Assembly: GCF_014647195.1 (NCBI RefSeq) | Contig: NZ_BMOS01000005.1 | Coordinates: 741 to 64,740, forward strand | Reading direction: 5' to 3' | DNA length: 64,000 nucleotides | From: Oceanobacillus indicireducens | GTDB lineage: Bacteria > Bacillota > Bacilli > Bacillales > Amphibacillaceae | Shown here: in pieces, positions 46,026-55,083 of the stretch | Layout: every line of letters starts with the position of its first letter | Position numbering within the stretch: position 1 is the first letter of the stretch | Position numbers and translations under genes: made by a program | Notes under the pieces: model-generated | The model's database searches: none | Told to the model about the DNA's origin: nothing | Seen by the model: the letters and a program-made list of their open reading frames with translations, nothing else

Positions 46026-46083
46026 GGGACATTGGGGTCAGAGCATTTGTCCCACTGGGACAAACGCTCTGACCCCATGTTTC
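46026..46083. repeat. REP-like palindrome, copy 5
   Basis: GGGACATTGGGGTCAGAGC.. pairs with its near complement; loop ACT. The last GTCCC has decayed to GTTTC. It lies just after acsA and may terminate it. Confidence 0.85.
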
Positions 46084-46321
46084 AATTATCAGAAGGTGAG
46101 TTATAGATAAAACAATTAGATACCCAGGGCTAGCCACGTCCGGCTCCAGCGCCCAGCAACTATCAAACTTCACACTCCTCCAATCGATAAGTCAACATCA
46201 ACTCACTATCGTTCGCTGTGTTTCCTTTATCTCATTCCGGAGTGCTCCAGTTTGTACGTTGCTAAACGGGCGCTTACGCCTTCGAAAGGTTTCAATTATC
46301 AGAAAGTAGGTTATAGATAAA
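46080..46321. repeat. Structured Bacillaceae-type element flanked by direct repeats
   Basis: TTTCAATTATCAGAAGGTGAGTT.. and TTTCAATTATCAGAAAGTAGGTT.. are direct repeats of about 33 bp at both ends. Between them AGCGCCCAGCAAC near 46152 pairs with GTTGCT..GGGCGCT near 46262, and CACTCC with GGAGTG. It fills most of the 378-bp gap 46022-46399, which contains no gene. Confidence 0.7.
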
Positions 46322-46399
46322 ATGTAGCATTACATAGTTGGCGGTGGGTGAACGGATTGCCATTGTGGCTACAAAAAACATAAGGGGAGAGGATTTTAG

Positions 46400-47242
46400 A
46401 TGGAAAAAGGGTTAAGAAAGCTTGGGGTCTTAGCATTTTTGTTCGGGCTAGTAGCACTGCTTGCGGCATGTGGAACGTCCGATGATGGAGATTCAGACTC
46501 CGCTACGGAAGATGGGGATTATGACTTGGAAGAAGCTTATACGGTTGTTAGTGATAATTCCTTCGTGCCCTTTGAATTCGTGGAAGACGGGGAACTTGTT
46601 GGTTTTGATATTGAATTAATTAAAGCGATTGCGGAAGAAGCAGGCTTTGCAATTGAAAATGATGAAATTGAGACGACGAACTTTGATGGAATTATCCCGG
46701 GACTACAGACCGGTCAATTTGAAATTGCAATTGCAGGGATGAGTATTACGGAAGAACGCGCAGAAGTGATTGATTTCTCCGATCCATACTATGAATCTGG
46801 GATTGCTATTGGTGTGTTATCTGATCGGGATGATATTAACGGGCTGGAAGATTTGGATGGGAAAACGGTAGCAACTCGCCTCGGAACTACTTCTGGGAAC
46901 TATTTAAGAGAGCATGTTCCGGGCGCGGAAATCAATGAATATGAGCAAATGGATCAAGTTTATCTTGCAGTGGAAAATGGGAGCGCCGATGCAGTTATGT
47001 ATGATCTACCGAATATTGAATATTATATTGCAACAGAAGGAAATGGCAGATTGAAGGTCGTTGGTGATCTTTATCAGGCAGAAGACTACGGGATTGGCAT
47101 CACTGCGGGGAATGAAGATTTAGTTGCCGCGATTAACGATGCATTAGCTACATTAAAAGAAAACGGAACATATGATGAGATTTATAATAAATGGTTCGGT
47201 GATGCAGAAGGTGACAACGGAGAAGAGGCGGAAGAAGACTAG
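46400..47242 (+). CDS. Amino-acid-binding lipoprotein of an ABC importer
   Basis: The 280-residue family-3 solute-binding protein has a lipoprotein signal with lipobox LAAC (Cys24) and an acidic linker. The mature part shows SDNSFVPFEFVEDGELVGFDIEL, TGQFEIAIAGMSITEER and the C-terminal NGTYDEIYNKWFG. These are typical of binding proteins for glutamine and other polar amino acids. GGGGAGAGG precedes ATG 46400. It opens a three-gene importer operon and is followed by an intercistronic hairpin. Confidence 0.92.
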   Translation: MEKGLRKLGVLAFLFGLVALLAACGTSDDGDSDSATEDGDYDLEEAYTVVSDNSFVPFEFVEDGELVGFDIELIKAIAEEAGFAIENDEIETTNFDGIIPGLQTGQFEIAIAGMSITEERAEVIDFSDPYYESGIAIGVLSDRDDINGLEDLDGKTVATRLGTTSGNYLREHVPGAEINEYEQMDQVYLAVENGSADAVMYDLPNIEYYIATEGNGRLKVVGDLYQAEDYGIGITAGNEDLVAAINDALATLKENGTYDEIYNKWFGDAEGDNGEEAEED

Positions 47243-47257
47243 ACAAAACATGTAAAT

Positions 47258-47294
47258 AATAAGGCTTATCCATTCTGATAAGATAAGCCTTATT
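47258..47294 (+). terminator. Intercistronic hairpin after the binding-protein gene
   Basis: AATAAGGCTTATC (47258-47270) pairs exactly with GATAAGCCTTATT (47282-47294). As in the mdxE operon, it probably limits transcription of the permease and ATPase or protects the upstream message. Confidence 0.8.
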
Positions 47295-47314
47295 TTAATT
47301 GGAGAGGTGAAAAG

Positions 47315-47986
47315 ATGCTGGAGCGATTGGAGCGTTTTAATTGGGCAAGTGTGATTGATTTCTTACCAAACTTAGGGACGGGGCTTTATTATACTCTATT
47401 AATCTCAGTAGTTGGACTGTTAATCGGTTTTATTTTAGGCGGGATTTTCGGCCTCGGACGGATTTCTAAGAATAAATTTTTCTATGTAGTGTCTTCCGTT
47501 TATATAGAAGTGGTGCGCGGTACTCCAGTGCTTGTGCAAGCGATTTGGGTCTTTTATGCCTTACCGCTTATTACCGGGTACAATATGGCTTCCGTAGCAG
47601 CTGGGATAGTCGTTATTTCGATTAACTCTGGTGCTTATATTGCGGAAATTGTCCGTGGGGCCGTTCAATCGATCGATAAAGGTCAGCATGAAGCAGGACG
47701 TTCCTTAGGGCTCAATCAGTCACAGACGATGCAATATATCATTTGGCCGCAAGCATTTAAACGGATGATTCCTCCCTTAGGTAACCAGTTTATCATTAGT
47801 ATTAAAGACACGTCGCTATTATCTGTTATTCTAGTTCCGGAGTTGATGTTCCAGGGTAGATTAATAGCTTCAAACCATTTTAATGCCGTGGAGATATATA
47901 CGACAGTAGCGGTATTTTACTTGGTGATTACATTGTCCCTTTCTTATATATTACGTTACGTTGAAAGAAGGTTGGATATCCAATGA
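47315..47986 (+). CDS. Polar amino-acid ABC importer permease
   Basis: The 223-residue protein has five predicted helices and the HisM/GlnP signature [21 protein letters not shown]. It also has the docking loop [22 protein letters not shown]. One gene supplies both membrane subunits as a homodimer. GGAGAGGTG precedes ATG 47315. The next ATPase gene overlaps by 4 bp, which shows coupling. Confidence 0.93.
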   Translation: MLERLERFNWASVIDFLPNLGTGLYYTLLISVVGLLIGFILGGIFGLGRISKNKFFYVVSSVYIEVVRGTPVLVQAIWVFYALPLITGYNMASVAAGIVVISINSGAYIAEIVRGAVQSIDKGQHEAGRSLGLNQSQTMQYIIWPQAFKRMIPPLGNQFIISIKDTSLLSVILVPELMFQGRLIASNHFNAVEIYTTVAVFYLVITLSLSYILRYVERRLDIQ

Positions 47987-48705
47987 TTACGGTGAAGAAT
48001 TTGCATAAATCGTTTGGAAACAATGAAGTTTTAAAGGGAATTAATTGTGAGATTGCCGAGGAAGAAGTAGTTTGTGTGATTGGACCGAGTGGGTCTGGTA
48101 AGAGTACATTTTTACGTTGCTTGAACTTACTTGAAGCTATTACGGATGGGGAAGTAATTATAGATGGAGATAACCTAGGTGATCCGAAAATAAATATTAA
48201 TAAGATCCGGACAGAAGTTGGGATGGTGTTTCAGCATTTTAATCTATTCCCCCATAAATCGGTTATTGAAAATTTAATGCTTGCACCAATGAAAGTTAGA
48301 AAAATATCTAAAGCGGAGGCGAGGAAACGGGGTATGGATTTGCTTGAAAAGGTGGGACTTGCGGAGAAAGCGGAACAATATCCCTCCCAACTTTCAGGCG
48401 GTCAGCAGCAACGGGTAGCTATCGCCCGGTCCCTTGCAATGGAACCGAAACTGATGTTATTTGATGAACCGACATCAGCCCTCGACCCAGAGCTTGTTGG
48501 GGAAGTGCTTGAAGTAATGAAACGCCTCGCCATGGACGGGATGACGATGGTAGTTGTTACCCATGAGATGGGTTTTGCCCGTGAAGTGTGCGATCGGGTC
48601 TTCTTTATGGATGAAGGGGTCATTATGGAGGAAGGAAACCCTAATCAAATCTTCACCGATCCGCAAAACAAACGAACCCAAGCATTCCTGAACAAGATCC
48701 TTTAA
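47983..48705 (+). CDS. Polar amino-acid ABC importer ATPase
   Basis: The 240-residue GlnQ-type ATPase carries Walker [11 protein letters not shown]-loop FQHFNLFPH, signature [15 protein letters not shown], Walker [14 protein letters not shown] and H-loop [11 protein letters not shown] 47983 overlaps the permease stop (ATGA). A REP palindrome lies 7 bp after the stop and probably ends the transcript. Confidence 0.94.
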   Translation: MITVKNLHKSFGNNEVLKGINCEIAEEEVVCVIGPSGSGKSTFLRCLNLLEAITDGEVIIDGDNLGDPKININKIRTEVGMVFQHFNLFPHKSVIENLMLAPMKVRKISKAEARKRGMDLLEKVGLAEKAEQYPSQLSGGQQQRVAIARSLAMEPKLMLFDEPTSALDPELVGEVLEVMKRLAMDGMTMVVVTHEMGFAREVCDRVFFMDEGVIMEEGNPNQIFTDPQNKRTQAFLNKIL

Positions 48706-48711
48706 AGAATC

Positions 48712-48771
48712 GGGACATCGGGGTCAGAGCATTTGTCCCACTGGGACAAACACTCTGACCCCGATTGTCCC
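48712..48771. repeat. REP-like palindrome, copy 6
   Basis: GGGACATCGGGGTCAGAGC.. faces its near complement across the loop ACT, with T-rich sequence after it. It is almost the same as copy 5 in arm order and loop. Confidence 0.9.
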
Positions 48772-48873
48772 ATTTTTTAATCATCTCATGTAGAACTTCA
48801 TGCATGTTATACACCTTCTCGTTTTTTTTATAAGAATTTTTGTCATAATGAAATCGATAAGAAAAGGAAGGTG

Positions 48874-49761
48874 ATGGAAGTGCTGAAGGTGGATCAGATA
48901 ACAAAGAAGTATGAAAAGAAGACTGCTTTGGCAAATATCTCATTGGAAATTCCGGCAGGTGTATGTTTTGGATTGGTCGGTCCGAACGGGGCTGGTAAAT
49001 CTACTTTGTTGAAAATCATTGCCAGCGTCATTCGCAATTTTCAAGGGAAGATTCGGCTGACGAATCCACGGATGAAGATTGGTTATGTTCCCCAGGAAAT
49101 AGCTCTTGAAGAAACAGTCACCGCACAGGATAATCTTGTTTTTTTCGGTAAGCTTTATGGACTTTCCGGGAAGGCATTGACGTTAAGGATAGAGGAAGTC
49201 TTGGAAGAAATCGGTCTTACGGAACGCGCGAAAGATAAAGTGACGACCTTTTCCGGTGGGATGAAGCGCAGGTTAAATATCGGCTGCGCCCTCTTGCATC
49301 AACCTGATCTCATCATTATGGATGAGCCGACGGTCGGAATTGACCCGCAGTCTCGGCGGTATATTTTTCAGATGATTGAGCGGTTGAAACAGAAGGGCGC
49401 AACGATTATTTATGCGAGTCATTATATGGAAGAGATTGAACGAATTTGTGATGAAGCTGCATTTCTCGATCACGGTAAAGTTGTGGAAAATGGCAGGATT
49501 TCAATGATTTTAGAAAAACATGGTAAACCTTCAATTTTCGTAAGTGGAAATGACTGCATGCCGTCCGGACTAGAAAGCTTCGGAATGCTTCAAGAAAAAG
49601 CAGAAAGTTATTTGCTTATTACGCGTGATCCGCTTCAGGCAATGGAATATATCGTGGAATATTGTAAGCGGAGCGGCAGTCATCCGGAACGACTGGAGCT
49701 TGCGAAACCACGTCTGGAAGATATTTTCTTTTCTTTAACAGGAAGTCAATTAAGAGAATAA
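48874..49761 (+). CDS. ABC exporter ATPase (NatA/multidrug type)
   Basis: The start is uncertain among GTG 48871, ATG 48874 and GTG 48880, all next to AAGGAAGGTG; ATG is listed. The about 295-residue ATPase has Walker A GPNGAGKST, signature FSGGMKRRLNIGCALL, Walker B LIIMDEPTVGIDP and H-loop YASHYMEEIE. A C-terminal extension of about 80 residues is typical of exporter ATPases. It is followed by an ABC-2 permease and LytTR/DUF3021 genes in one operon, a layout seen with drug or peptide export. Confidence 0.9.
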   Translation: MEVLKVDQITKKYEKKTALANISLEIPAGVCFGLVGPNGAGKSTLLKIIASVIRNFQGKIRLTNPRMKIGYVPQEIALEETVTAQDNLVFFGKLYGLSGKALTLRIEEVLEEIGLTERAKDKVTTFSGGMKRRLNIGCALLHQPDLIIMDEPTVGIDPQSRRYIFQMIERLKQKGATIIYASHYMEEIERICDEAAFLDHGKVVENGRISMILEKHGKPSIFVSGNDCMPSGLESFGMLQEKAESYLLITRDPLQAMEYIVEYCKRSGSHPERLELAKPRLEDIFFSLTGSQLRE

Positions 49762-49776
49762 AGGGAGGGGCACACC

Positions 49777-50523
49777 ATGAACGCAATCATCAAGTTAGAA
49801 TTAAAAAAGAACATTCAAGACCGGGGAATGATTTTTTGGACGCTTGTTTTACCGATTTTGTTTACCGTATTATTTATCTCGGTATTCACCTCAGGACTTA
49901 ATGAAGCAGAGAGCCAGCCTGTGATACTATCCATTGTTCCTGGCTATACCGTAATGTTCGTCTTCTTTATTATGATAACGATGACAGAATCGATGATAAA
50001 GGACCAAAACAATGGTCTTGTTGCTCGGATTGCAAGCACCCCACTATCAAGTTATTTATATTTACTAGGCAAATGGGTTCCCTACATGTATATTGTTTTT
50101 ATACAGATTGTTATATTGTTATTGTTTGGTAAAGTTGTTTATAACGTTCCAATTGAACAGTTGTTTTATATCATTGTTCTTGCGTTCATTTTGACATTTA
50201 TGGTGACTGGGCTAGGTCTCGCGCTCGCCATTCTTGTAAAAACGACAAATATGGGGATCGCACTTACTCAGGTGCTTGCATTAGGTGGCGCCTTAATTGG
50301 GGGATTGTGGATGCCGCTTGAAATGATGCCTGAACTATTGCAGACAATCAGCAGGTTCACACCGCAATATTGGGGACACCAAGGTTTTCGCGAGGCGATG
50401 ACCGGGACGCTCGCGATGGGAGATTTCTTTAAAATCTCAAGTGTGCTGCTAGGTTTCGGTATCTTGGGATTTATACTAGCGCTCATCGGTTATCCGAACT
50501 TTCTTAAACGAACAACGGGATAG
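49777..50523 (+). CDS. ABC-2-type permease
   Basis: This 248-residue protein has six transmembrane segments and the ABC-2 pattern: an N-terminal helix pair around a short extracellular loop, then FVFFIMITMTESMIKDQNNGLVARIASTP before the central helices. The motif GGLWMPLEMMPELLQTISRFTPQYW before the last helix is characteristic of DrrB/NatB-like exporters. GGGAGGGG precedes ATG 49777. It should pair with the ATPase 15 bp upstream. Confidence 0.9.
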   Translation: MNAIIKLELKKNIQDRGMIFWTLVLPILFTVLFISVFTSGLNEAESQPVILSIVPGYTVMFVFFIMITMTESMIKDQNNGLVARIASTPLSSYLYLLGKWVPYMYIVFIQIVILLLFGKVVYNVPIEQLFYIIVLAFILTFMVTGLGLALAILVKTTNMGIALTQVLALGGALIGGLWMPLEMMPELLQTISRFTPQYWGHQGFREAMTGTLAMGDFFKISSVLLGFGILGFILALIGYPNFLKRTTG

Positions 50524-50540
50524 GGAAAAGGGGGAGCTTC

Positions 50541-51011
50541 GTGAAGATCAATATCGAAATTGATGATCAATATGATGAAACTTCCATCACGATTCAGACA
50601 AATGAATGGACAGAAGAATTGGAAGAGATTGTAAAGATCTTAAGGCGGAAAAATAGAAAGCGAATATTCGGGATAGAGGATGAGCAGACGATCCTCCTTG
50701 ACCCGAAAAAGATTGATTTCGTTTATGCGGAAAGACGGAAAGTGTTTGCTTGTATGGGAAAGCGCCAAGTGGAAATTCGCATGAAACTGTACGAAGTCGA
50801 GGAGTTGCTAGCTCCGCATCAGTTCATGCGCTTTTCCAAATCGGTCATCGGAAATTTAAATAGAATTGAACGGTTTGAATTAGCTTTTAACGGGAATCTA
50901 TGTGTGTTTTTCCAGTCGGGAAATAAAGAATATATTACACGAAAATATGTGACGGCAGTGAAGAACAAGTTAGAGATGGGAGGCGATAACGGTGGTAATG
51001 GAAGCAATTAA
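50541..51011 (+). CDS. LytTR-domain DNA-binding regulator
   Basis: GTG 50541 follows GGGGGAG. The 156-residue protein has a short acidic N-terminal part and a C-terminal LytTR domain (about 55-150; KRQVEIRMKLYEVEELL, FMRFSKSVIGNLNRIERFE, YITRKYVTAVKNKL). No receiver domain is present. Proteins of this type are usually encoded with a DUF3021 membrane protein, which may sequester or signal to them. Here the DUF3021 gene overlaps by 20 bp. It probably controls the adjacent exporter. Confidence 0.9.
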   Translation: MKINIEIDDQYDETSITIQTNEWTEELEEIVKILRRKNRKRIFGIEDEQTILLDPKKIDFVYAERRKVFACMGKRQVEIRMKLYEVEELLAPHQFMRFSKSVIGNLNRIERFELAFNGNLCVFFQSGNKEYITRKYVTAVKNKLEMGGDNGGNGSN

Positions 51012-51423
51012 AAGAAGTATGATGGGAATAGCGTTTGCAGGTATCATTTCATTAATTGTGATAACGATTCTGAAATTCACCGAGACGGAAACGACAATTT
51101 CTGAAATCTGGCTGGCTATGCTTCTATCATACGTACTCGGTATTTATTTCGGCTTATCTTCTTTCATCTTTACAGAAAATGGCTTAAGTATGCTTAAGCA
51201 AACGATAATCCACTACTGTATGTCCGTTGTCGTTTATTTCATCATCGCATTGTTCGGTGGTTGGGTACCGTTCAAATTTGTACCCATACTTGTGACAACA
51301 CTCGTGTTTACTGGAGTATATTCGATATACTGGACAGCTTATTACCTCTATTTTAAAAAGGTAGAAGAGAATTTAAATAAGAGTTTACAGCGAGGCAGGG
51401 GGTCAGGTTCAGATGAGACGTGA
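50992..51423 (+). CDS. DUF3021 membrane protein
   Basis: GTG 50992 is chosen since GGGAGG lies 8 bp upstream. The 143-residue protein has four transmembrane helices and the DUF3021 layout. Its last residues (GRGSGSDET) are encoded by a decayed REP-like sequence, and the final 15 bp overlap the 3-prime end of the convergent ligD gene. It likely acts as membrane partner of the LytTR protein. Confidence 0.87.
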   Translation: MVMEAIKRSMMGIAFAGIISLIVITILKFTETETTISEIWLAMLLSYVLGIYFGLSSFIFTENGLSMLKQTIIHYCMSVVVYFIIALFGGWVPFKFVPILVTTLVFTGVYSIYWTAYYLYFKKVEENLNKSLQRGRGSGSDET

Positions 51424-51436
51424 CCCTGTTTCTCCC
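51393..51436. repeat. Decayed REP-like sequence spanning two gene ends
   Basis: AGGGGGTCAGG and a distant TGACCCTGTTTC recall the REP unit GGGGTCAG..CTGACCCC, but the middle is changed. It encodes the last residues of both the DUF3021 and LigD proteins. Confidence 0.5.
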
Positions 51437-53223
51437 CGCACGAACCTTAGCACATGCTTCATCTGTTGATTCTGTTGCAAGGGAAGATATGCTTGAAATG
51501 GACACCCGATATCCTGCACGCGCCGGGCTACTGTTTCGATTGTAAACTCGGACGGATTTAAATCTGTATCGACTTCATCCCAAAATAAAGGAGTGGCAAC
51601 GGTACCTTCTTTTGTTAGTCTTGGGGAATAAGGAGCGATAATCGTTTTCCCTTCTCCATGCTGTACATAATCAATATATAATCTCCCGGCTCTTTTCTTT
51701 TTCATCCGCTCTGTTGTGAAATCATCTGGATAGTTTGTTGCCAATGTTTTTGCAATCGCCTCTGTAAAAATTGCTGTTTCCTCATATGTCATACTGCCTT
51801 CACGGATTGGAATATGAATCTGGAGTCCTTTATTTCCCGATGTTTTAATAAACGAATGAAGCTTCAGTTCATCAAGAAGAATCTTAATTAATTGTGCCGC
51901 TTGAACCGCCAGATGAAGGTGTTCCCTGTCTGGTGGATCAAGGTCAAAGACAATCTCACACGGAACTGTGCTGCTGCTTCTCTCAAAAGGAATATGGTAT
52001 TCGATTGCCCCGTGATTAGCGAACCAGCTCAGTGTTTCCAAGTTGTCACAACTAAAGAAAGTTTCTTCCTGTTGTCGTATCGCAGTTACAAATTCCGGAG
52101 CATAGCTTGGCAGGTGTCTTTGGAAAAAACTTTCTTTATCAACCCCATCAGGTGCCCGGATAATCGTGAGCAAGCGACTATTTAAAAATGGAAGGATATA
52201 AGGGGAGACTTCCCTCATGTAGGTGAGAAGGTCTCCTTTCGTAAGCTTGGGTTCTTTCCAGAGCAGTTTGTCTGTATTGGTAAGGGTAATTTCTTTAGGA
52301 AGCATGGCTAAATCAAGCCGCATTTTCTGAAGTGTACAGGCTTCCGGTATCATCTCTGGTATAAGTTGAACAAATTCAGGTTCCCGTAATTCATTGTCAT
52401 ATAAATCGAGTGTGTGGACCGCCGTGCAAATCGCTGGGGGAACGGTGTAACGATTCCCAGCCTTTTTTCCATTTTCAATAAAAAATTGTTTTACCGTTGT
52501 GTAAGTTTCTGGATCTAATCCATGCTTGCATTTTCCAATACCTATTACGTTTCCGTTATGAAAAACGCCGACATTGAAATAGCCGTTTTCCGTGTCGAAA
52601 GCCGTTAAGAATGTGAAAATCTGTCGCCAATTTTTTACTTTTTTCCAATCCTGATGGTTTTTCCCGTTTTTATATTTGCTAGTTAGCCGTTTGGCGACGA
52701 TACCTTCCGCCTTCGAGTCGAGCATTGTTTTTATAATTTCTTCTTTACTGTAATAAATCCTTACCGGAAAGACCCGCGCGGTATATGTTGTTAATATTTC
52801 TTCCAAAATAGCTTTTCGGAAGCTAAGTTTTTCTTCGGTATAGTTCTTTCCATTTGCTTGGAGGACATCGAACACAATAAAGTTTGCCGGGCGTGAGGCT
52901 GCTGCTTGTTTGATTTTTACATCGTTCCTCATTCTGCCGCGGATTTGAATTTCGGCAAAATTAGCCTGATAGCGGTTGTTTAACACAACAAGCTCCCCAT
53001 CTAAGGTGAGTGGCAGAAACTTTTTCAAAGATGGCAGCATATCCTCAAGGCTTGCGGTAATTTCCGGAAACTTTTCGGTGAGGTTATGATTATTTTTACT
53101 CTGTAATTGAATCTGTTCATCCGTCGTTATCGAAAGAATAGCGCGGAAACCATCATATTTAATTTCATATAACCATTCATCCCCTGTAGGTACATCCTTT
53201 ATGTAGATAGGTTTCATAATCAT
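51409..53223 (-). CDS. ligD: LigD-type DNA ligase/polymerase for non-homologous end joining
   Basis: ATG 53223 has GGAGG 8 bp upstream; GTG 53232 is rejected. The 604-residue protein has the Bacillus order: ATP-dependent ligase first (nucleophile Lys22 in EIKYDGFR, ligase motif EGIVAKR, OB fold to about 300), then a primase-polymerase domain. The polymerase metal motif reads FDLDPP, followed by KTSGNKGLQIHIP. There is no separate nuclease domain, as in other bacilli. With Ku, which is divergently encoded 100 bp away, it repairs double-strand breaks, chiefly in spores. Confidence 0.94.
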   Translation of the reverse strand: MIMKPIYIKDVPTGDEWLYEIKYDGFRAILSITTDEQIQLQSKNNHNLTEKFPEITASLEDMLPSLKKFLPLTLDGELVVLNNRYQANFAEIQIRGRMRNDVKIKQAAASRPANFIVFDVLQANGKNYTEEKLSFRKAILEEILTTYTARVFPVRIYYSKEEIIKTMLDSKAEGIVAKRLTSKYKNGKNHQDWKKVKNWRQIFTFLTAFDTENGYFNVGVFHNGNVIGIGKCKHGLDPETYTTVKQFFIENGKKAGNRYTVPPAICTAVHTLDLYDNELREPEFVQLIPEMIPEACTLQKMRLDLAMLPKEITLTNTDKLLWKEPKLTKGDLLTYMREVSPYILPFLNSRLLTIIRAPDGVDKESFFQRHLPSYAPEFVTAIRQQEETFFSCDNLETLSWFANHGAIEYHIPFERSSSTVPCEIVFDLDPPDREHLHLAVQAAQLIKILLDELKLHSFIKTSGNKGLQIHIPIREGSMTYEETAIFTEAIAKTLATNYPDDFTTERMKKKRAGRLYIDYVQHGEGKTIIAPYSPRLTKEGTVATPLFWDEVDTDLNPSEFTIETVARRVQDIGCPFQAYLPLQQNQQMKHVLRFVRGETGSRLI

Positions 53224-53322
53224 CTTTGGCACCTCCTTTCCTTAAATTATGTAATTTGCGTCATAATAAACTGCATAAATAATTTTCGACTATACAAACT
53301 AGCTGTAAAGGAGGGATTGTCA

Positions 53323-54153
53323 GTGCATACGATGTGGAAAGGAACAATCAGCTTCGGGTTAGTCAGTATCCCTGTGAAGATGCATGCAGCAACAGAAAAT
53401 AAAGATGTGAAGCTCCGACAATTGCATAAAGAATGTCAATCACCGATCAAGTATGAGAAAGTTTGCCCGGTTTGCGATGTTGAGTTGAAGAATGAGGATA
53501 TCGTAAAGGCTTATGAATATACGAAAAATAAATTTGTTGTCCTCGATGATGAGGACTTGGAAAATTTGCGAAAAGAGCAGGAAGATAAAGCGGTTGAAAT
53601 TATCGATTTTGTGAGTCTCGAGGATATTGATCCGATTTATTTTGAGAAAAGTTATTATCTATCCCCGAATGAAGGGGGAGGTAAAGCTTACGGATTACTG
53701 CGAAGTGCGTTAGAAGATACAGGTAAAATCGGCATCGCGAAAATAATTATCCGCCAGAAGGAACAACTAGCTGTTATTCGAGTATATAAAAATACAATCG
53801 TAGTGGAAACGATTCATTATCCGGATGAAGTGCGGAATGTGGCAGATGTACCGAATGTACCGGAAGAAGTGAAGATTGTGAAGAAAGAATTGGATGTCGC
53901 AAAAATGCTGATTGAACAGTTGACAACGAGCTTTGATCCGGAGAAATATCAGGATGATTATCGCACAGCTTTACTTGAGTTAATTGAAGAGAGAAAAAAT
54001 AATGCTGAAACAACAACTGCAAAAGAAAAGCCGTCACCGGATAATGTAACGAATTTGATGGATGCACTCCAAGCATCGCTAGATCGGGCTAAAAAAGATA
54101 AACCAAAACAAACGAAACGGAAAACCATACCGAAGAAAAAAGTTGCAACCTAA
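53323..54153 (+). CDS. ku: Ku-type DNA end-binding protein
   Basis: GTG 53323 (read as MHTMWKGTISFG) has GGAGG 8 bp upstream and matches the normal Ku start; an in-frame TTG at 53317 is too close. The 276-residue protein has the Ku core (SFGLVSIPVKMH, a CPVC zinc-like motif, LSPNEGGGKAYGLLRSAL) and a Lys-rich tail after residue 230. It forms a ring on DNA ends and recruits LigD. Confidence 0.95.
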   Translation: MHTMWKGTISFGLVSIPVKMHAATENKDVKLRQLHKECQSPIKYEKVCPVCDVELKNEDIVKAYEYTKNKFVVLDDEDLENLRKEQEDKAVEIIDFVSLEDIDPIYFEKSYYLSPNEGGGKAYGLLRSALEDTGKIGIAKIIIRQKEQLAVIRVYKNTIVVETIHYPDEVRNVADVPNVPEEVKIVKKELDVAKMLIEQLTTSFDPEKYQDDYRTALLELIEERKNNAETTTAKEKPSPDNVTNLMDALQASLDRAKKDKPKQTKRKTIPKKKVAT

Positions 54154-54155
54154 AT

Positions 54156-54196
54156 CGGAACAGGGACAAATGCTCTGACCCCATGTCCCTGTTCCG
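54156..54196. repeat. REP-like half unit inside a new palindrome, copy 7
   Basis: GGGACAAATGCTCTGACCCC is a REP right arm, here framed by CGGAACAGGGAC (54156-54167) and its exact complement (54185-54196). It may terminate ku. Confidence 0.8.
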
Positions 54197-54416
54197 AAGA
54201 TTTAACACTTTGTTAACAAAAATTCATCAATTGTTCATCGTTCGTTCATAATACTCCTGTATATAAGCTCTCCCTTATGGTAGATTAGGATATGTGGCAA
54301 ATAAAACGTTATAAACAGGGATATGAGGAAAATATAGGATAGATATGTGAATGCGCTTTCCTATTACCAAAATCTACTAATCTACTGTTTATCGTAAATA
54401 TTAAGGAGGAAAAGCA

Positions 54417-55058
54417 ATGAAGTTTAGATTTCCACTTGGTATGTTGTTAGCTGCAATCATTTTCATTTTAGTTGCAACACCAGTGTCTGCACAAATTGCA
54501 GATGGTACATATCAAGTGCCTTATGAAATGAAGGAAAAAAGCAGTGACAATACGTCCATTGCCGATGGATACTTTGTCAGCCCCGCTACCTTAACGGTGG
54601 AAAATGGTGTACAGACTATTACGTTAACGGTAACGGGCAGTAATTACATCAAATCTCTATCTACACCTGCTGGAGCAGTCTCTGTAGTAAATGAAGACAC
54701 AGCTAATGAAACGAGAACGGTGAGTTTCCGAGTAGATGGAGATCTAACCGCACCCCTGAACATGGACATGCATATCGTTGTTCCAGATTTATACGATACA
54801 GTACATACGGCTCGTGCAGTTTTCAATGTCAGCGGATTACCACAAGCTGGTGCTGCAGCTAGTACAGATGCGGGCGAAACGGCCACACCTGGTGACACAA
54901 GTAGTGCAACAGATGAGGCTCCAGCAACTGACGGGGGCGAAGCAGTCGAGAATCCAAAAACTGGAGAGAATACACCGATCGGATTGTACGCAGTCCTTCT
55001 ACTCGTATCCGGAGTCGCATTGATTACAATTTGGAAATTCCGACCTGCACGTAACTAA
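54417..55058 (+). CDS. isdC: NEAT-domain heme carrier anchored to the wall (IsdC-like)
   Basis: The 213-residue preprotein has a Sec signal (to about residue 26), one NEAT domain (28-142), a Thr/Ala-rich linker and a sortase B-type motif NPKTG (179-183) with a membrane tail. The heme-ligand tyrosine is Tyr126 in YDTVHTAR; the second tyrosine of the usual YxxxY is replaced by His130. It would pass heme through the wall to the lipoprotein receptor. AAGGAGG precedes ATG 54417. It opens the isd operon; no clear Fur box is visible in front. Confidence 0.93.
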   Translation: MKFRFPLGMLLAAIIFILVATPVSAQIADGTYQVPYEMKEKSSDNTSIADGYFVSPATLTVENGVQTITLTVTGSNYIKSLSTPAGAVSVVNEDTANETRTVSFRVDGDLTAPLNMDMHIVVPDLYDTVHTARAVFNVSGLPQAGAAASTDAGETATPGDTSSATDEAPATDGGEAVENPKTGENTPIGLYAVLLLVSGVALITIWKFRPARN

Positions 55059-55083
55059 TTGAACACACAAGGGAGAGTATAAA

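Noticed and set aside
54197-54416. Fur box in front of the isd operon
   Set aside because: No sequence near TGATAATNATTATCA was found by eye. Iron control is likely from the operon content but is not shown by the sequence.
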